Assembly: GCA_045600045.1 (NCBI GenBank)
Contig: JAZRXD010000008.1
Coordinates: 1-23,983, forward strand
Direction of reading: 5' to 3'
Origin: UBA1715 sp045600045
GTDB taxonomy: Bacteria; Bacteroidota; Bacteroidia; Bacteroidales; UBA1715
Length of the DNA: 23,983 nt
Part shown: in pieces, positions 1 to 7,834 of the stretch
Numbering within the stretch: position 1 is the first letter of the stretch
Layout: each line of letters begins with the position of its first letter
Translations under genes and position numbers: made by a program
Notes under the pieces: generated by a model
Seen by the model: the letters and a program-made list of their open reading frames with translations, nothing else
Told to the model about the DNA's origin: nothing
The model's database searches: none

Positions 1-1360
1 GAACTTCCAATCCGTAGTCAACTATATATTCACGGTCGTTTGTGTACGAAACATAATCGTAGATTGCATGTGCGATTGCTCCATTTCTGTGGATTTCCTC
101 AAATGTGATTTCCCATTCGTTGTGGCATTCGTCGCCGGTCATTGTAACCATTGGATACAAAGCTGCGCCTTTTGTGAAACCTAATTTTTCACCGTTTTTA
201 ATTGCACGAGGAAGTTGTTTGTAGCGGTACAGCAACAAATTTCTCGCAACCTTTTCTGGCGATGTTGCAAGATAGAATGGGAAACAAAACGCTTCGGTGT
301 CCCAATATGTTACACCTCCGTATTTTTCGCCTGTGAATCCTTTGGGACCAATATTCAAACGACTGTCTTCGCCGGTGTAGGTTTGTTGAAGTTGAAAGAT
401 ATTGAAACGAATTCCTTGTTGGGCTTTCACATCGCCTTTAATAACAATGTCGCTCAATTCCCATTTGGTTTTCCATGCTTTTTTGTGCTCGTCGTACAAT
501 TTCGCAAAACCTTTCTTTTCGGCATCGGCAACACGTTCCAATGCTGTTTTTTCAAGTTCTTCCTGTTGATAATTCATAGAAGAAACTTGTGCGGCGTATT
601 TTTCTAAAACAATGGTTTCACCTTTTGAAAGTTTTACCGTTGCTATCTGACTCAATTTGCGGTTTTCTTTCTTGTTCGACAATGTACATTTTTTCGAAAA
701 GACATTGCGGATTGCCGTACCTACGGAAAATTGCGGAACGTTGAATTTGTTAGGAATAGTTTTGTCGATTGCAACAATGTTTTTCGCCGTGTTTTTTTGC
801 GAAATAGAATCCCAAAAACATTCGTTGTAGTTGGAATCTTGGTTGTAAACTTCCGATTGGATGAACGATTCTATTTGAATATCACAGTCTTTGTTTGCCG
901 AAATAGAATATTTTATTACACCGATTTCTACGTTGACCATGCTGACAAATCGTGTGCTTTCTATCGAAATTTGAACTTTGTCGGGCATTCTAACCTTACA
1001 CTTTTTTGAAAGAATACCTTCTTTCATATTCAAAACTCTTTCAAACGAAAGAATTTTCACCGTTGCCAAATCAAGTAAGTTGCCATTTACAAACGTGTGG
1101 ATTCCAATCCAATTTGGAGCATTGATTACTTTTGCGAAATAGTCGGGATAACCATTTTTCCACCAACCAACGCGGGTTTTGTCGGGAAAGAAAACTCCGC
1201 CGATATAGTTGCCGGGCAATGTTTTCCCGGAATATGCCTCTTCGAAATTCGCACGTTGGCCCATGTGGCCGTTACCAATACTGAAAATGCTTTCCGCTAT
1301 CATTTGGCGGTTTGCGTCAAATTCGTTTTCAATGATTTTCCACTCGTCTTCTACGAACAT
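1..1360 (-). CDS. Glycoside hydrolase family 65 maltose phosphorylase, 5' part (3' end beyond the window)
   Basis: GH65 phosphorylases split maltose (or related alpha-glucobioses) with phosphate into beta-glucose-1-phosphate and glucose, normally in the cytoplasm. About 453 codons are visible from ATG at 1358-1360; the frame stays open to the left edge, so perhaps 300 residues are missing. The N-terminus has SIGNGHMGQRANFEE, matching the family's GNGxxGxRGxFEE block. The catalytic-domain block GGVTYWDTEAF follows, and residues about 412-425 read ECHNEWEITFEEIHRN, the general-acid region; E415 and E417 lie in it. This block resembles the maltose phosphorylase subgroup more than trehalose or kojibiose phosphorylases, which is why I name maltose, but substrate is an inference. 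It is transcribed divergently from the gene at 1480. No beta-phosphoglucomutase partner is visible; it could lie beyond the left edge. Open reading frames on the plus strand here are shadows. Confidence 0.9.
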   Translation of the reverse strand, partial: MFVEDEWKIIENEFDANRQMIAESIFSIGNGHMGQRANFEEAYSGKTLPGNYIGGVFFPDKTRVGWWKNGYPDYFAKVINAPNWIGIHTFVNGNLLDLATVKILSFERVLNMKEGILSKKCKVRMPDKVQISIESTRFVSMVNVEIGVIKYSISANKDCDIQIESFIQSEVYNQDSNYNECFWDSISQKNTAKNIVAIDKTIPNKFNVPQFSVGTAIRNVFSKKCTLSNKKENRKLSQIATVKLSKGETIVLEKYAAQVSSMNYQQEELEKTALERVADAEKKGFAKLYDEHKKAWKTKWELSDIVIKGDVKAQQGIRFNIFQLQQTYTGEDSRLNIGPKGFTGEKYGGVTYWDTEAFCFPFYLATSPEKVARNLLLYRYKQLPRAIKNGEKLGFTKGAALYPMVTMTGDECHNEWEITFEEIHRNGAIAHAIYDYVSYTNDREYIVDYGLEV

Positions 1361-1383
1361 AATTTATTGCAATTTTGTGTTTA

Positions 1384-1391
1384 CAAAAATA
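1384..1391 (-). promoter_or_regulatory. -7 promoter element for the GH65 gene
   Basis: Read on the minus strand this is TATTTTTG, an exact match to the Bacteroidetes TAnnTTTG -7 element, 23 bases before the GH65 ATG. No convincing TTTG -33 box sits 19-21 bases upstream, so this is a partial promoter match. Confidence 0.45.
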
Positions 1392-1456
1392 GAAGTTTTG
1401 AGGGTAATTCATTAATAAAAATATCGAGAACTCTCTGCTATTTGGCAATTAAATTT

Positions 1457-1464
1457 TACTTTTG
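1457..1464 (+). promoter_or_regulatory. -7 promoter element for the cyclase-like gene and trpS
   Basis: TACTTTTG matches TAnnTTTG and ends 15 bases before the ATG at 1480. A TTTG at 1441-1444 is only 12 bases upstream, too close for the usual 19-21 spacing, so the -33 part is unclear. If this element is used, the leader would be only a few bases. Confidence 0.45.
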
Positions 1465-1479
1465 TGGAAAATAGAGCAT

Positions 1480-2409
1480 ATGAATAAAACGGTTCACACT
1501 CTTGACTTCGAAAAAATTCTTCGTATTCTAAAAGATACCGAGGATAAGTACGTGTTCGAAAAGGTAAATTTGATTCCCAAGGAAGAAGATTTGCTTGAAA
1601 AATTACAACGGTATGTCAATTATGGTCAAGTAAACAGAAAGGCTGTGCTTGGTATTGATATTTACAAATACAGTTCCTACGAGGAATTTGCACAGACGTT
1701 GGTTCCGTGTATGTTCAAGTTGTTGTTCCGCGAAACAATCGACCGTTGTTTCAAAGACCATGCGTTCCTTTTCCAAAAATACACTAAGGAAGAATTTGAG
1801 GAAAACTTCATCAGTACTGGTGACGGTGGTTATGTGATGTTCGACAATCCTTTGCACGCATTGTTGTTCGCTTGTAATTTCGCCATTGTGTTGAGAACGT
1901 ACAATTCATATCACTTGTATCCAAAATTGAGAAAAATCGTTGGTGGTGCGAGTGTGCGTTACGCAATCACATACGACAAATTGTATTATTTTGACAAAAG
2001 TCACTACGGACGCGCAATTATCAACAACGCCCGCATTTTGAGCAAGGATACGTTGAACCGATGCATTATCGACCAAAATGTGTATGATTGGTTCACATTG
2101 AACATCGACGGAATGGAAAACCTACAGTTGATTACGATTGATGACATTGCAAATATCTACGAAATTCAAGGAAGTTACGATACCCAAATTCTCGATGAAC
2201 ACGAAGATGCTATTTTCAGTAGAAAAATTACTCGAGAAACAGGCATCATCAATTCCGATGTCTTGAAGATTGGCGAAATTCATTCAAAGGAAACAAGTTT
2301 GAGTGTGTACAATATCCATCTTCAAATTGTGAGCCGTTGGGAACGTAGCGATACGGAACGTATGATAACGGTAAGTTTAGGAAATTTAAATACAACAAGT
2401 TTAGTATAG
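1480..2409 (+). CDS. Class III nucleotide cyclase-like protein (309 aa), function unknown
   Basis: The central part resembles the class III adenylate/guanylate cyclase catalytic fold. VLGIDIYKYS (D60) sits where the first metal-binding Asp lies, TGDGGYVMF (D115) matches the second metal-site segment, and HYGRAIINNARIL (N182, N183, R185) resembles the G-x-x-VNxAAR segment carrying the transition-state Asn and Arg. Aligned on the Arg, the usual Asn position holds Ile, with Asn one residue later, so activity is uncertain. No transmembrane segment or receiver domain is seen; a 50-residue N-terminal and a roughly 110-residue C-terminal region are unassigned. I chose ATG 1480; a TTG at 1462 would overlap the promoter element. 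trpS starts 4 bases after the stop, suggesting cotranscription. It could be an active cyclase of unknown base preference or a degenerate nucleotide-binding protein. The fold assignment rests on motif reading only. Confidence 0.6.
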   Translation: MNKTVHTLDFEKILRILKDTEDKYVFEKVNLIPKEEDLLEKLQRYVNYGQVNRKAVLGIDIYKYSSYEEFAQTLVPCMFKLLFRETIDRCFKDHAFLFQKYTKEEFEENFISTGDGGYVMFDNPLHALLFACNFAIVLRTYNSYHLYPKLRKIVGGASVRYAITYDKLYYFDKSHYGRAIINNARILSKDTLNRCIIDQNVYDWFTLNIDGMENLQLITIDDIANIYEIQGSYDTQILDEHEDAIFSRKITRETGIINSDVLKIGEIHSKETSLSVYNIHLQIVSRWERSDTERMITVSLGNLNTTSLV

Positions 2410-2413
2410 AATA

Positions 2414-3409
2414 ATGGATACAGTTTTAAGCGGCATTCGCCCTACAGGAAATTTACATTTAGGAAATTATTTTGGTGCATTGAAAAATTTCATCACCATG
2501 CAAAACGAATATAATTGCTATTTCTTTATAGCTGATTTACATTCTCTTACAACTCACCCAACGCCTGAAAACATTCAAGGGAATGTTCGTCAGATTCTTG
2601 CAGAATATTTGGCTGCGGGTTTGGATCCGGAAAAAGCAACAATTTATGTTCAAAGCGATGTGAAAGAAGTTATAGAATTGTATCTATACTTGAATATGAA
2701 CGCATATCTTGGCGAACTGGAGCGTTGTACTTCGTTCAAGGACAAAATCCGCCAACAACCAAACAACGTAAATGCCGGATTGTTGACATATCCAACATTG
2801 ATGGCTTCCGATATATTGATTCACCGCGCCACAAAAGTTCCTGTTGGTAAGGACCAAGAACAACATTTGGAAATGACGAGAACATTTGCTGCTCGTTTCA
2901 ATAGAATGTATAAAGTTGATTATTTCCCTGAACCACAAGCATTTAATTTCGGAAAACAATTGGTTAAAATTCCAGGTTTGAATGGTAACGGAAAAATGGG
3001 GAAATCCGAAGGCGAAGGCAATGCAATCTATTTGGCCGATTCACCTGAAGCAATCCGCAAAAAAGTAATGAAGGCAAAAACGGATTCGGGACCAACAGAA
3101 CCAAATCAACAAAAACCTGAAGAAATAGAAAACTTGTTCCATTTGATGCGTGCTGTTTCAAAGCCGGAAACTGTTCAATATTTCGATGAGTTATACAACA
3201 CGTGCCAAATTCGTTATGGCGATATGAAAAAACAATTAGCCGAAGATATGATTCAATTCGTATCACCATTTAGTGAAAAAATCAAAGCATATTTGTCCGA
3301 CAATGATTATCTTGATAAAGTGGCAAAAATGGGAGCGGAAAAAGCTCGCGAAAATGCTTCGAAAACAATCCGCGATGTTCGCGAGATAATTGGATTTAAG
3401 GCGATGTAG
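2414..3409 (+). CDS. trpS: Tryptophanyl-tRNA synthetase
   Basis: Class I aminoacyl-tRNA synthetase that charges tRNA-Trp with tryptophan in the cytoplasm. At 331 residues it has the normal bacterial TrpRS length. The ATP-binding HIGH-type motif is TGNLHLGNY (residues 11-19), and the KMSKS loop is KMGKS (194-198), a variant common in this family. GIRPTG at the N-terminus and DQEQHLEMTR near residues 147-156 are further TrpRS hallmarks. It follows the cyclase-like gene after 4 bases, so the two probably share a transcript. A hairpin and T run downstream probably end that transcript. No TrpRS-typical T-box or leader peptide is visible upstream. Confidence 0.97.
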   Translation: MDTVLSGIRPTGNLHLGNYFGALKNFITMQNEYNCYFFIADLHSLTTHPTPENIQGNVRQILAEYLAAGLDPEKATIYVQSDVKEVIELYLYLNMNAYLGELERCTSFKDKIRQQPNNVNAGLLTYPTLMASDILIHRATKVPVGKDQEQHLEMTRTFAARFNRMYKVDYFPEPQAFNFGKQLVKIPGLNGNGKMGKSEGEGNAIYLADSPEAIRKKVMKAKTDSGPTEPNQQKPEEIENLFHLMRAVSKPETVQYFDELYNTCQIRYGDMKKQLAEDMIQFVSPFSEKIKAYLSDNDYLDKVAKMGAEKARENASKTIRDVREIIGFKAM

Positions 3410-3416
3410 AATAAAG

Positions 3417-3453
3417 GCGGCTCATTGTAAATAAAACAGGAGCAGCTTTTTTT
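3417..3453 (+). terminator. Probable intrinsic terminator after trpS
   Basis: GCGGCTC (3417-3423) pairs with GAGCAGC (3440-3446) at 6 of 7 positions across a 16-base loop, and seven T follow directly (3447-3453). The stem has one G-A mismatch and a large loop, so it is moderate rather than strong. Confidence 0.55.
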
Positions 3454-3546
3454 GAATTCATTCAAATTAGTTTCTACGTTTGTTTGCCCCCAAAAAAAAT
3501 AAACGTGAAAAAAAACGGAATTGTGTACTTCCGTCTTGTAAATATT

Positions 3547-3579
3547 CACTGTTACTTTCTTTCTACAGTGAAAGAAAGT
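3547..3579. repeat. Two overlapping, mutually exclusive inverted repeats
   Basis: ACTTTCTTTC (3554-3563) and GAAAGAAAGT (3570-3579) form a perfect 10-bp stem with a 6-base loop; one more T-A pair extends it to 11 bp. CACTGT (3547-3552) and ACAGTG (3565-3570) form a second perfect stem that uses the loop of the first. Only one can form at a time. They lie between the convergent trpS and ung genes. Neither is followed by a clear T run on either strand. Confidence 0.6.
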
Positions 3580-3600
3580 ATATAGGTTAAATCCAAATAT

Positions 3601-3620
3601 TTTCTTATTCAAGTAAGAAA
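3601..3620. repeat. Short hairpin downstream of ung
   Basis: TTTCTTA (3601-3607) and TAAGAAA (3614-3620) form a perfect 7-bp stem with the loop TTCAAG. It lies 57 bases beyond the ung stop codon in the direction of transcription and might help end the long minus-strand operon. The A/T-only composition apart from one C-G pair, and the lack of a T run, make it weak. Confidence 0.35.
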
Positions 3621-3676
3621 GTACAAGAAAAGTTTTTACGCGATTAAAGTATAATTCCGAAAGAATAAGACCGATA

Positions 3677-4342
3677 TTACCAAACTATCGGTTCTTTGCC
3701 TTGTGATTGTAATATTACGTTAGTTTTTGAGAAGTGTTTGCAACCAAAGAAACCATTGTATGCCGAAAGTGGTGATGGGTGTGCTGCTTTCAAAATATAA
3801 TGTTTTGAAGAATCAATAAGCACGGCTTTGTCTTGGGCAAAACGTCCCCAAAGTAAAAAAATCAATCCACTTTTTTGGTCCGATAATGTTTTTATCACGC
3901 TGTCGGTGAATTGTTCCCAGCCGTGTTTTTGATGCGAACCGGCTTGATTTGCGCGGACGGTTAGTGTAGCGTTAAGTAGCATTACACCCTGTTTTGCCCA
4001 GCTCTCAAGATTTCCGTTCTCGGGAACTTCTTTGCCGATGTCGGATTGCAGTTCTTTGAAAATATTTACCAATGAAGGTGGCTTTTGAATTCCTTCAGGC
4101 ACAGAAAATGACAATCCGTGGGCTTGTCCGGGACCATGATAAGGATCTTGACCGATTATTACAACTTTAACATCGTCAAAAGGAGTAAATTTGAAAGCGT
4201 TGAAAATGTTTGCGCCGGCAGGGTACACTACATATTTCTTTTTCTCCTCAACAAGAAAATCTTTTAATGCGACAAAATATGGTTTGTTGAATTCGTCGAT
4301 TAAAACTTTTTTCCATGATTCTTCTATTTTCGGTTCAATCAT
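3677..4342 (-). CDS. ung: Uracil-DNA glycosylase, family 1
   Basis: Removes uracil from DNA, starting base-excision repair of deaminated cytosine or misincorporated dUMP. At 221 residues it has the family's usual length. GQDPYHGPGQAHGLSFSVP (64-82) holds the catalytic water-activating D66 and the Y68 that excludes thymine. HPSPLSAYNGFFG (188-200) holds the catalytic H188 and the DNA-intercalating loop. The start overlaps the end of the glycosyltransferase gene by 8 bases, so it is the last gene of the minus-strand operon and probably translationally coupled to its neighbour. Confidence 0.97.
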   Translation of the reverse strand: MIEPKIEESWKKVLIDEFNKPYFVALKDFLVEEKKKYVVYPAGANIFNAFKFTPFDDVKVVIIGQDPYHGPGQAHGLSFSVPEGIQKPPSLVNIFKELQSDIGKEVPENGNLESWAKQGVMLLNATLTVRANQAGSHQKHGWEQFTDSVIKTLSDQKSGLIFLLWGRFAQDKAVLIDSSKHYILKAAHPSPLSAYNGFFGCKHFSKTNVILQSQGKEPIVW

Positions 4343-5252
4343 TGCCGTATTTTTTTCGTGTCAATAATCCGTTTGTTACATTCCATCTAAAAATTATTAT
4401 TGCTTTGGCTTTTGCAGTTTTTAGTTGGATGAGGTAAAGCGTTGCCAACACAAACGAACCGCACCATTTCCATAGTTCTTTTGCAAGTGCGATTAAATAT
4501 TTCTTGTTACTTGTTGCACATCTTACATGTTCGCTTACACCAACGCCGTAAGCCATTCTTCGAACGTATTCCATTGTTGTTCGGGATTCCGGGATAACGT
4601 GTTGAACTGCAAGATTTGGAAAATAAAGGATTTTCATCCCCAAACGATGAAGTCTGTCGAAAATGTCTTTTTCTTCGCCACCAAGCAAATTCTTTTTTGT
4701 TCTTCCTAATGCAGTGTTGAACAAACCTATTTGATTGAATACGGATTTCCTAAATCCCATATTTGCACCGATAGGGTAGCTGTTTCCTTCGAATTCAACT
4801 ACAATAGGACTTTTGTCTATTGCAGAAACGATAGGTACTAATCGAGGAGAAATCCAGTCTGGTTCGTGTCCGCTTTCGTAAAGAGGAGAAATTTTTCCAC
4901 CGAAAGCCATCATTTCCGGATATTGCGACAGATTTAAACGAAGATTTTTCAAATAATCAATGTGAACATAGGCATCGTCGTCCAAAAAAACTACGCAATC
5001 GCCTTTTGCTTCGCGGATGCCTCGGTTTCTGGCAAACGACAATCCTTGATTTTCCTCTTGAATGTAGAAATAATGGACATTCGGAAAATTTTTCCGAAAA
5101 CGCTCACATTCCGACGATGTGTTGTCGGTGCAGTTATTGTCGATTAAAAGAATTTCATATTCATCGTACGGAAAATCGTTGTTCGCTATACATTCTAATG
5201 TCTTATAAATGTATGCGTCGCGATTGTAAGTACAGACAATTATCGAAATCAT
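4335..5252 (-). CDS. Glycosyltransferase family 2 (GT-A fold)
   Basis: Probable inverting glycosyltransferase using a nucleotide-activated sugar at the inner face of the membrane. MISIIVCTYNRDAY is the typical GT2 N-terminal strand and loop. NQGLSFARNRG (68-78) and FLDDDAYV (89-96; DxD-type metal site at 91-93) complete the nucleotide-sugar site. GGEEKDIFDRL around residues 190-200 resembles the conserved ED acceptor-site region. The last 80 residues are hydrophobic and basic and may bind membrane. Donor and acceptor cannot be read from sequence. Its ATG directly abuts the queA stop, and ung overlaps its end, so it is embedded in a housekeeping operon rather than in a polysaccharide cluster. 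Confidence 0.9.
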   Translation of the reverse strand: MISIIVCTYNRDAYIYKTLECIANNDFPYDEYEILLIDNNCTDNTSSECERFRKNFPNVHYFYIQEENQGLSFARNRGIREAKGDCVVFLDDDAYVHIDYLKNLRLNLSQYPEMMAFGGKISPLYESGHEPDWISPRLVPIVSAIDKSPIVVEFEGNSYPIGANMGFRKSVFNQIGLFNTALGRTKKNLLGGEEKDIFDRLHRLGMKILYFPNLAVQHVIPESRTTMEYVRRMAYGVGVSEHVRCATSNKKYLIALAKELWKWCGSFVLATLYLIQLKTAKAKAIIIFRWNVTNGLLTRKKYGND

Positions 5253-6311
5253 TTATTTCAAAATCAACAAAGCGTCGCCGTATGAACCAAAACGATAACC
5301 TTCTTTTATAGCAGTTTCGTAAGTCTTTTTTACCAAATCAAAACCACCAAATGCGCAAACCATCATATACATGGTTGATTGAGATAGGTGGAAGTTTGAA
5401 ATAAGTCTATTTGCTATAGAAAAATCGTATGGAGGGAAAATGAATTTGTTTGTCCAGCCATCGTATGGTTTTAGGTAGCCGTTCATTGAAACGGAACTTT
5501 CCATAGCGCGCAAAACAGTTGTTCCACAAGCAAAAATGTTGTGCTTTTTTTCGCGTGCTGTATTTACCATGTCGGTGATTTCTGGCTTGATAATCATACG
5601 TTCCGAGTCCATTTTGTGTTTTGTCAAATCTTCAACTTCAACGGAACTGAAATTGCCCAAGCCCATATGAAGTGTTAGATATGCGAAGTCTACACCTTTA
5701 ATTTCCAAACGTTTCATTAATTCGCGGCTGAAGTGTGAACCAGCAGCAGGCAATGCTACAGAACCTTCTTCGGTACCGAAAATGTTTTGGAAACGTTCTT
5801 GGTCGGAATCTTCAACTTTTCTACCTGCTAAAATATGGTCAGGAAGGGGAGTCTCACCCAATGAGAACAAGATTTTTTTGAAGGTATCGTAGTCTTCTTC
5901 ACATAGGAATCGAATTGTTCTTCCGCGAGATGTTGTGTTGTCAATTACTTCGGCAACCAATTCATCGTTTTCGCCAAAATACAATTTGTTTCCAATACGA
6001 ATTTTTCGGGCCGGATCAACAAGAACATCCCATAAGTATTGTTCTCTGTTCAATTCACGAAGTAAAAACACTTCGATTCTTGCACCAGTGCGTTCTTTGT
6101 TTCCATATAAACGAGCAGGAAAAACTCGTGTGTTGTTTAACACCAACACGTCTTTGTCTTCAAAATAGTCAATTATATTTTTAAAAAGTTTATGCTCTAT
6201 TTTGCCGGTTTTTGCGTCAAGTACCAACAAACGGGATTCATCACGGTTTTCCGCCGGATATAAAGCAATTGATTCTGCAGGAATCTTTAATCTAAATTCA
6301 GATAACTTCAT
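5253..6311 (-). CDS. queA: S-adenosylmethionine:tRNA ribosyltransferase-isomerase
   Basis: Transfers and isomerises the ribosyl group of S-adenosylmethionine onto preQ1 in tRNA to make epoxyqueuosine, the penultimate step of queuosine biosynthesis at the wobble base. The 352-residue length is normal. The N-terminus (RDESRLLVLD, residues 24-32) and NNTRVFPARLYG (59-70) are family blocks, and the C-terminal KEGYRFGSYGDALLIL is characteristic. Residues 187-194 read LPAAGSHF where most QueA proteins have APTAGLHF; see findings. The start overlaps the truB end by 14 bases, and the stop abuts the glycosyltransferase ATG, so expression is surely operonic. Confidence 0.95.
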   Translation of the reverse strand: MKLSEFRLKIPAESIALYPAENRDESRLLVLDAKTGKIEHKLFKNIIDYFEDKDVLVLNNTRVFPARLYGNKERTGARIEVFLLRELNREQYLWDVLVDPARKIRIGNKLYFGENDELVAEVIDNTTSRGRTIRFLCEEDYDTFKKILFSLGETPLPDHILAGRKVEDSDQERFQNIFGTEEGSVALPAAGSHFSRELMKRLEIKGVDFAYLTLHMGLGNFSSVEVEDLTKHKMDSERMIIKPEITDMVNTAREKKHNIFACGTTVLRAMESSVSMNGYLKPYDGWTNKFIFPPYDFSIANRLISNFHLSQSTMYMMVCAFGGFDLVKKTYETAIKEGYRFGSYGDALLILK

Positions 6312-7005
6312 AATTATATAATTTTTCTTGTTCTATTATTTCTTGAAATTTTTCTAATGTAATGCATTCAGATAGCGAAACATCTCCAATCTTTGTCCTT
6401 TGCAACGATGTGAGGTAAGCACCGCTTCCTAGTGCTTGGCCTAAATCTCTTGCCAACGAACGGATGTAGGTACCTTTGCTACATGCAATTTTTATTTTTA
6501 TGTATGGCAAAGTATACTCTAATAATTCAATTTTGTCAATGCGAACCATTCGTGGTTTAATCTCAACATCTTGCGACTTTCTTGCTAATTCATAGGCATG
6601 TTTGCCATTTACTCTAATTGCAGAATAAACAGGTGGAATTTGTTCTATATCGCCAATGAATTGTGGTATGGTTTGTTCTACTAATTCTTTTGTAATATGT
6701 TCGAAAGGAAATGTGTTGTCTTCCTCTGTTTCGGCGTCGAACGATGGTGTTGTTACGCCTAATTTGATCGTGGCAATATATTCTTTATCTTGATGTAGAT
6801 AAGAATCAATCTTTTTCGTTGCTTTTCCTGTGCAGACAATCATAACACCTGTCGCCAACGGATCTAACGTGCCAGCATGGCCCACTTTGATTTTTTTTAC
6901 GTTGAGGGAATGACGCAACATATATCTCGTTTTATTTACTAAATCAAACGAGGTCCAATGTTGTGGTTTGTCAAAATATAAAACTTCTCCCTCTAAAAAA
7001 TCCAT
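6298..7005 (-). CDS. truB: tRNA pseudouridine-55 synthase
   Basis: Converts U55 in the T-psi-C loop of tRNAs to pseudouridine. The motif GHAGTLDPLATGV (42-54) carries the catalytic D48. DKPQHWTSFDLVNK near residues 12-25 and CSKGTYIRSLARDLG near residues 184-198 are further TruB blocks. At 235 residues it is the short form without the C-terminal PUA domain, common in Bacteroidetes. It lies one base after the uppP start region in the operon order uppP-truB-queA, and its last codons overlap the start of queA. Confidence 0.96.
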   Translation of the reverse strand: MDFLEGEVLYFDKPQHWTSFDLVNKTRYMLRHSLNVKKIKVGHAGTLDPLATGVMIVCTGKATKKIDSYLHQDKEYIATIKLGVTTPSFDAETEEDNTFPFEHITKELVEQTIPQFIGDIEQIPPVYSAIRVNGKHAYELARKSQDVEIKPRMVRIDKIELLEYTLPYIKIKIACSKGTYIRSLARDLGQALGSGAYLTSLQRTKIGDVSLSECITLEKFQEIIEQEKLYNYEVI

Positions 7006-7006
7006 G

Positions 7007-7834
7007 TTATATAAATGAATAGATCAATATTGAGATTGCTACGATTGCACAATATATTGCGAAATAAATCAATTTGCCTTTTTTTACAATGTTTATCATC
7101 CATTTACAAGCAAGGCAACCTGCTGCAAATGCCGTGATGAATCCTATGAATAAAGCTGTTGGCGAAATGCCAGATGCAATTGATTCGTATCCGGATTCCA
7201 TGACTTTTAGAACATCAAGCAAAGCTTCTCCTAAAATTGGAGGAATAACCATTAAAAATGAAAATTGTGCTAAATGTTCTTTTTGGTTTCCTAATATCAG
7301 ACCTGTTGCTATTGTGGAACCAGAACGGGAAAGGCCTGGCATTACTGCGCATGCTTGTGCCACACCGATAATAAACGCATCTTTTGTTGATAAAGATTCT
7401 TTTTGGCGTGGTTTCGCAAAATATGCGAATGTTAATAATAATGCGGTTAATAAAAGCATACAGCCGACAATCATCAAACCCGAGCCGAAAATTTCTTCGA
7501 TGGTGTCTTTAAAGAATACACCAACAATTCCGACAGGAATCATGGAAACGATAATGTTAAGCACATATTTTTGTTCCTTATTCAATAGGAATTTTCCTGT
7601 CTCGTCTTTGTTTATTTGAAACAAACCTTTGAATATCCATACAATTTCTTTCCATAAAATGACGAATGTGCTGCAAACGGTGGCAACGTGTACCACAACA
7701 TTGAATGTAAGATTTTCTTCGCCCGACAAACCAAATAAATTGGCACCGATTGTAAGGTGTCCACTACTACTTACGGGAAGATATTCTGTTAAACCTTGTA
7801 TTAGTCCAAGGATAAACGCTTGTAAACAATCCAT
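7007..7834 (-). CDS. uppP: Undecaprenyl-diphosphatase
   Basis: Integral membrane phosphatase (UppP/BacA) that dephosphorylates undecaprenyl pyrophosphate, recycling the lipid carrier for peptidoglycan and surface glycans; overproduction of the family gives bacitracin resistance. The 275-residue protein has the two conserved active-site loops: GLTEYLPVSSSGHL (14-27, with E17 and H26) and MPGLSRSGST (165-174, with R170). Several hydrophobic helices fill the rest. It overlaps the DUF3098 gene by one base and is followed one base later by truB. Confidence 0.96.
   Translation of the reverse strand: MDCLQAFILGLIQGLTEYLPVSSSGHLTIGANLFGLSGEENLTFNVVVHVATVCSTFVILWKEIVWIFKGLFQINKDETGKFLLNKEQKYVLNIIVSMIPVGIVGVFFKDTIEEIFGSGLMIVGCMLLLTALLLTFAYFAKPRQKESLSTKDAFIIGVAQACAVMPGLSRSGSTIATGLILGNQKEHLAQFSFLMVIPPILGEALLDVLKVMESGYESIASGISPTALFIGFITAFAAGCLACKWMINIVKKGKLIYFAIYCAIVAISILIYSFI

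Noticed and set aside
1441..1464. TTTG 1441-1444 as the -33 box for the cyclase-like gene
   Set aside because: Only 12 bases separate it from the -7 element, far from the usual 19-21, so I kept only the -7 element.
215..1474. Plus-strand open frames over the GH65 gene (215-607, 731-1009, 1097-1474, 1209-1415)
   Set aside because: They are antisense to a well conserved GH65 frame, rich in Phe, Cys and Val as expected from reverse-complement codons, and have no family resemblance.
1480..2409. Pycsar-type anti-phage system built on the cyclase-like protein
   Set aside because: No neighbouring effector with a cyclic-nucleotide sensor or toxic domain is visible; the flanks are trpS and a sugar phosphorylase. 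The cyclase resemblance alone does not support defence.
2301..2413. Tryptophan-responsive leader, T-box or attenuator before trpS
   Set aside because: trpS begins 4 bases after the preceding coding region, leaving no room; no run of Trp codons or terminator was seen upstream.
7074..7619. A 181-codon plus-strand frame opposite uppP
   Set aside because: It is fully antisense to UppP, including both active-site motifs, and resembles no known family; it is a shadow.
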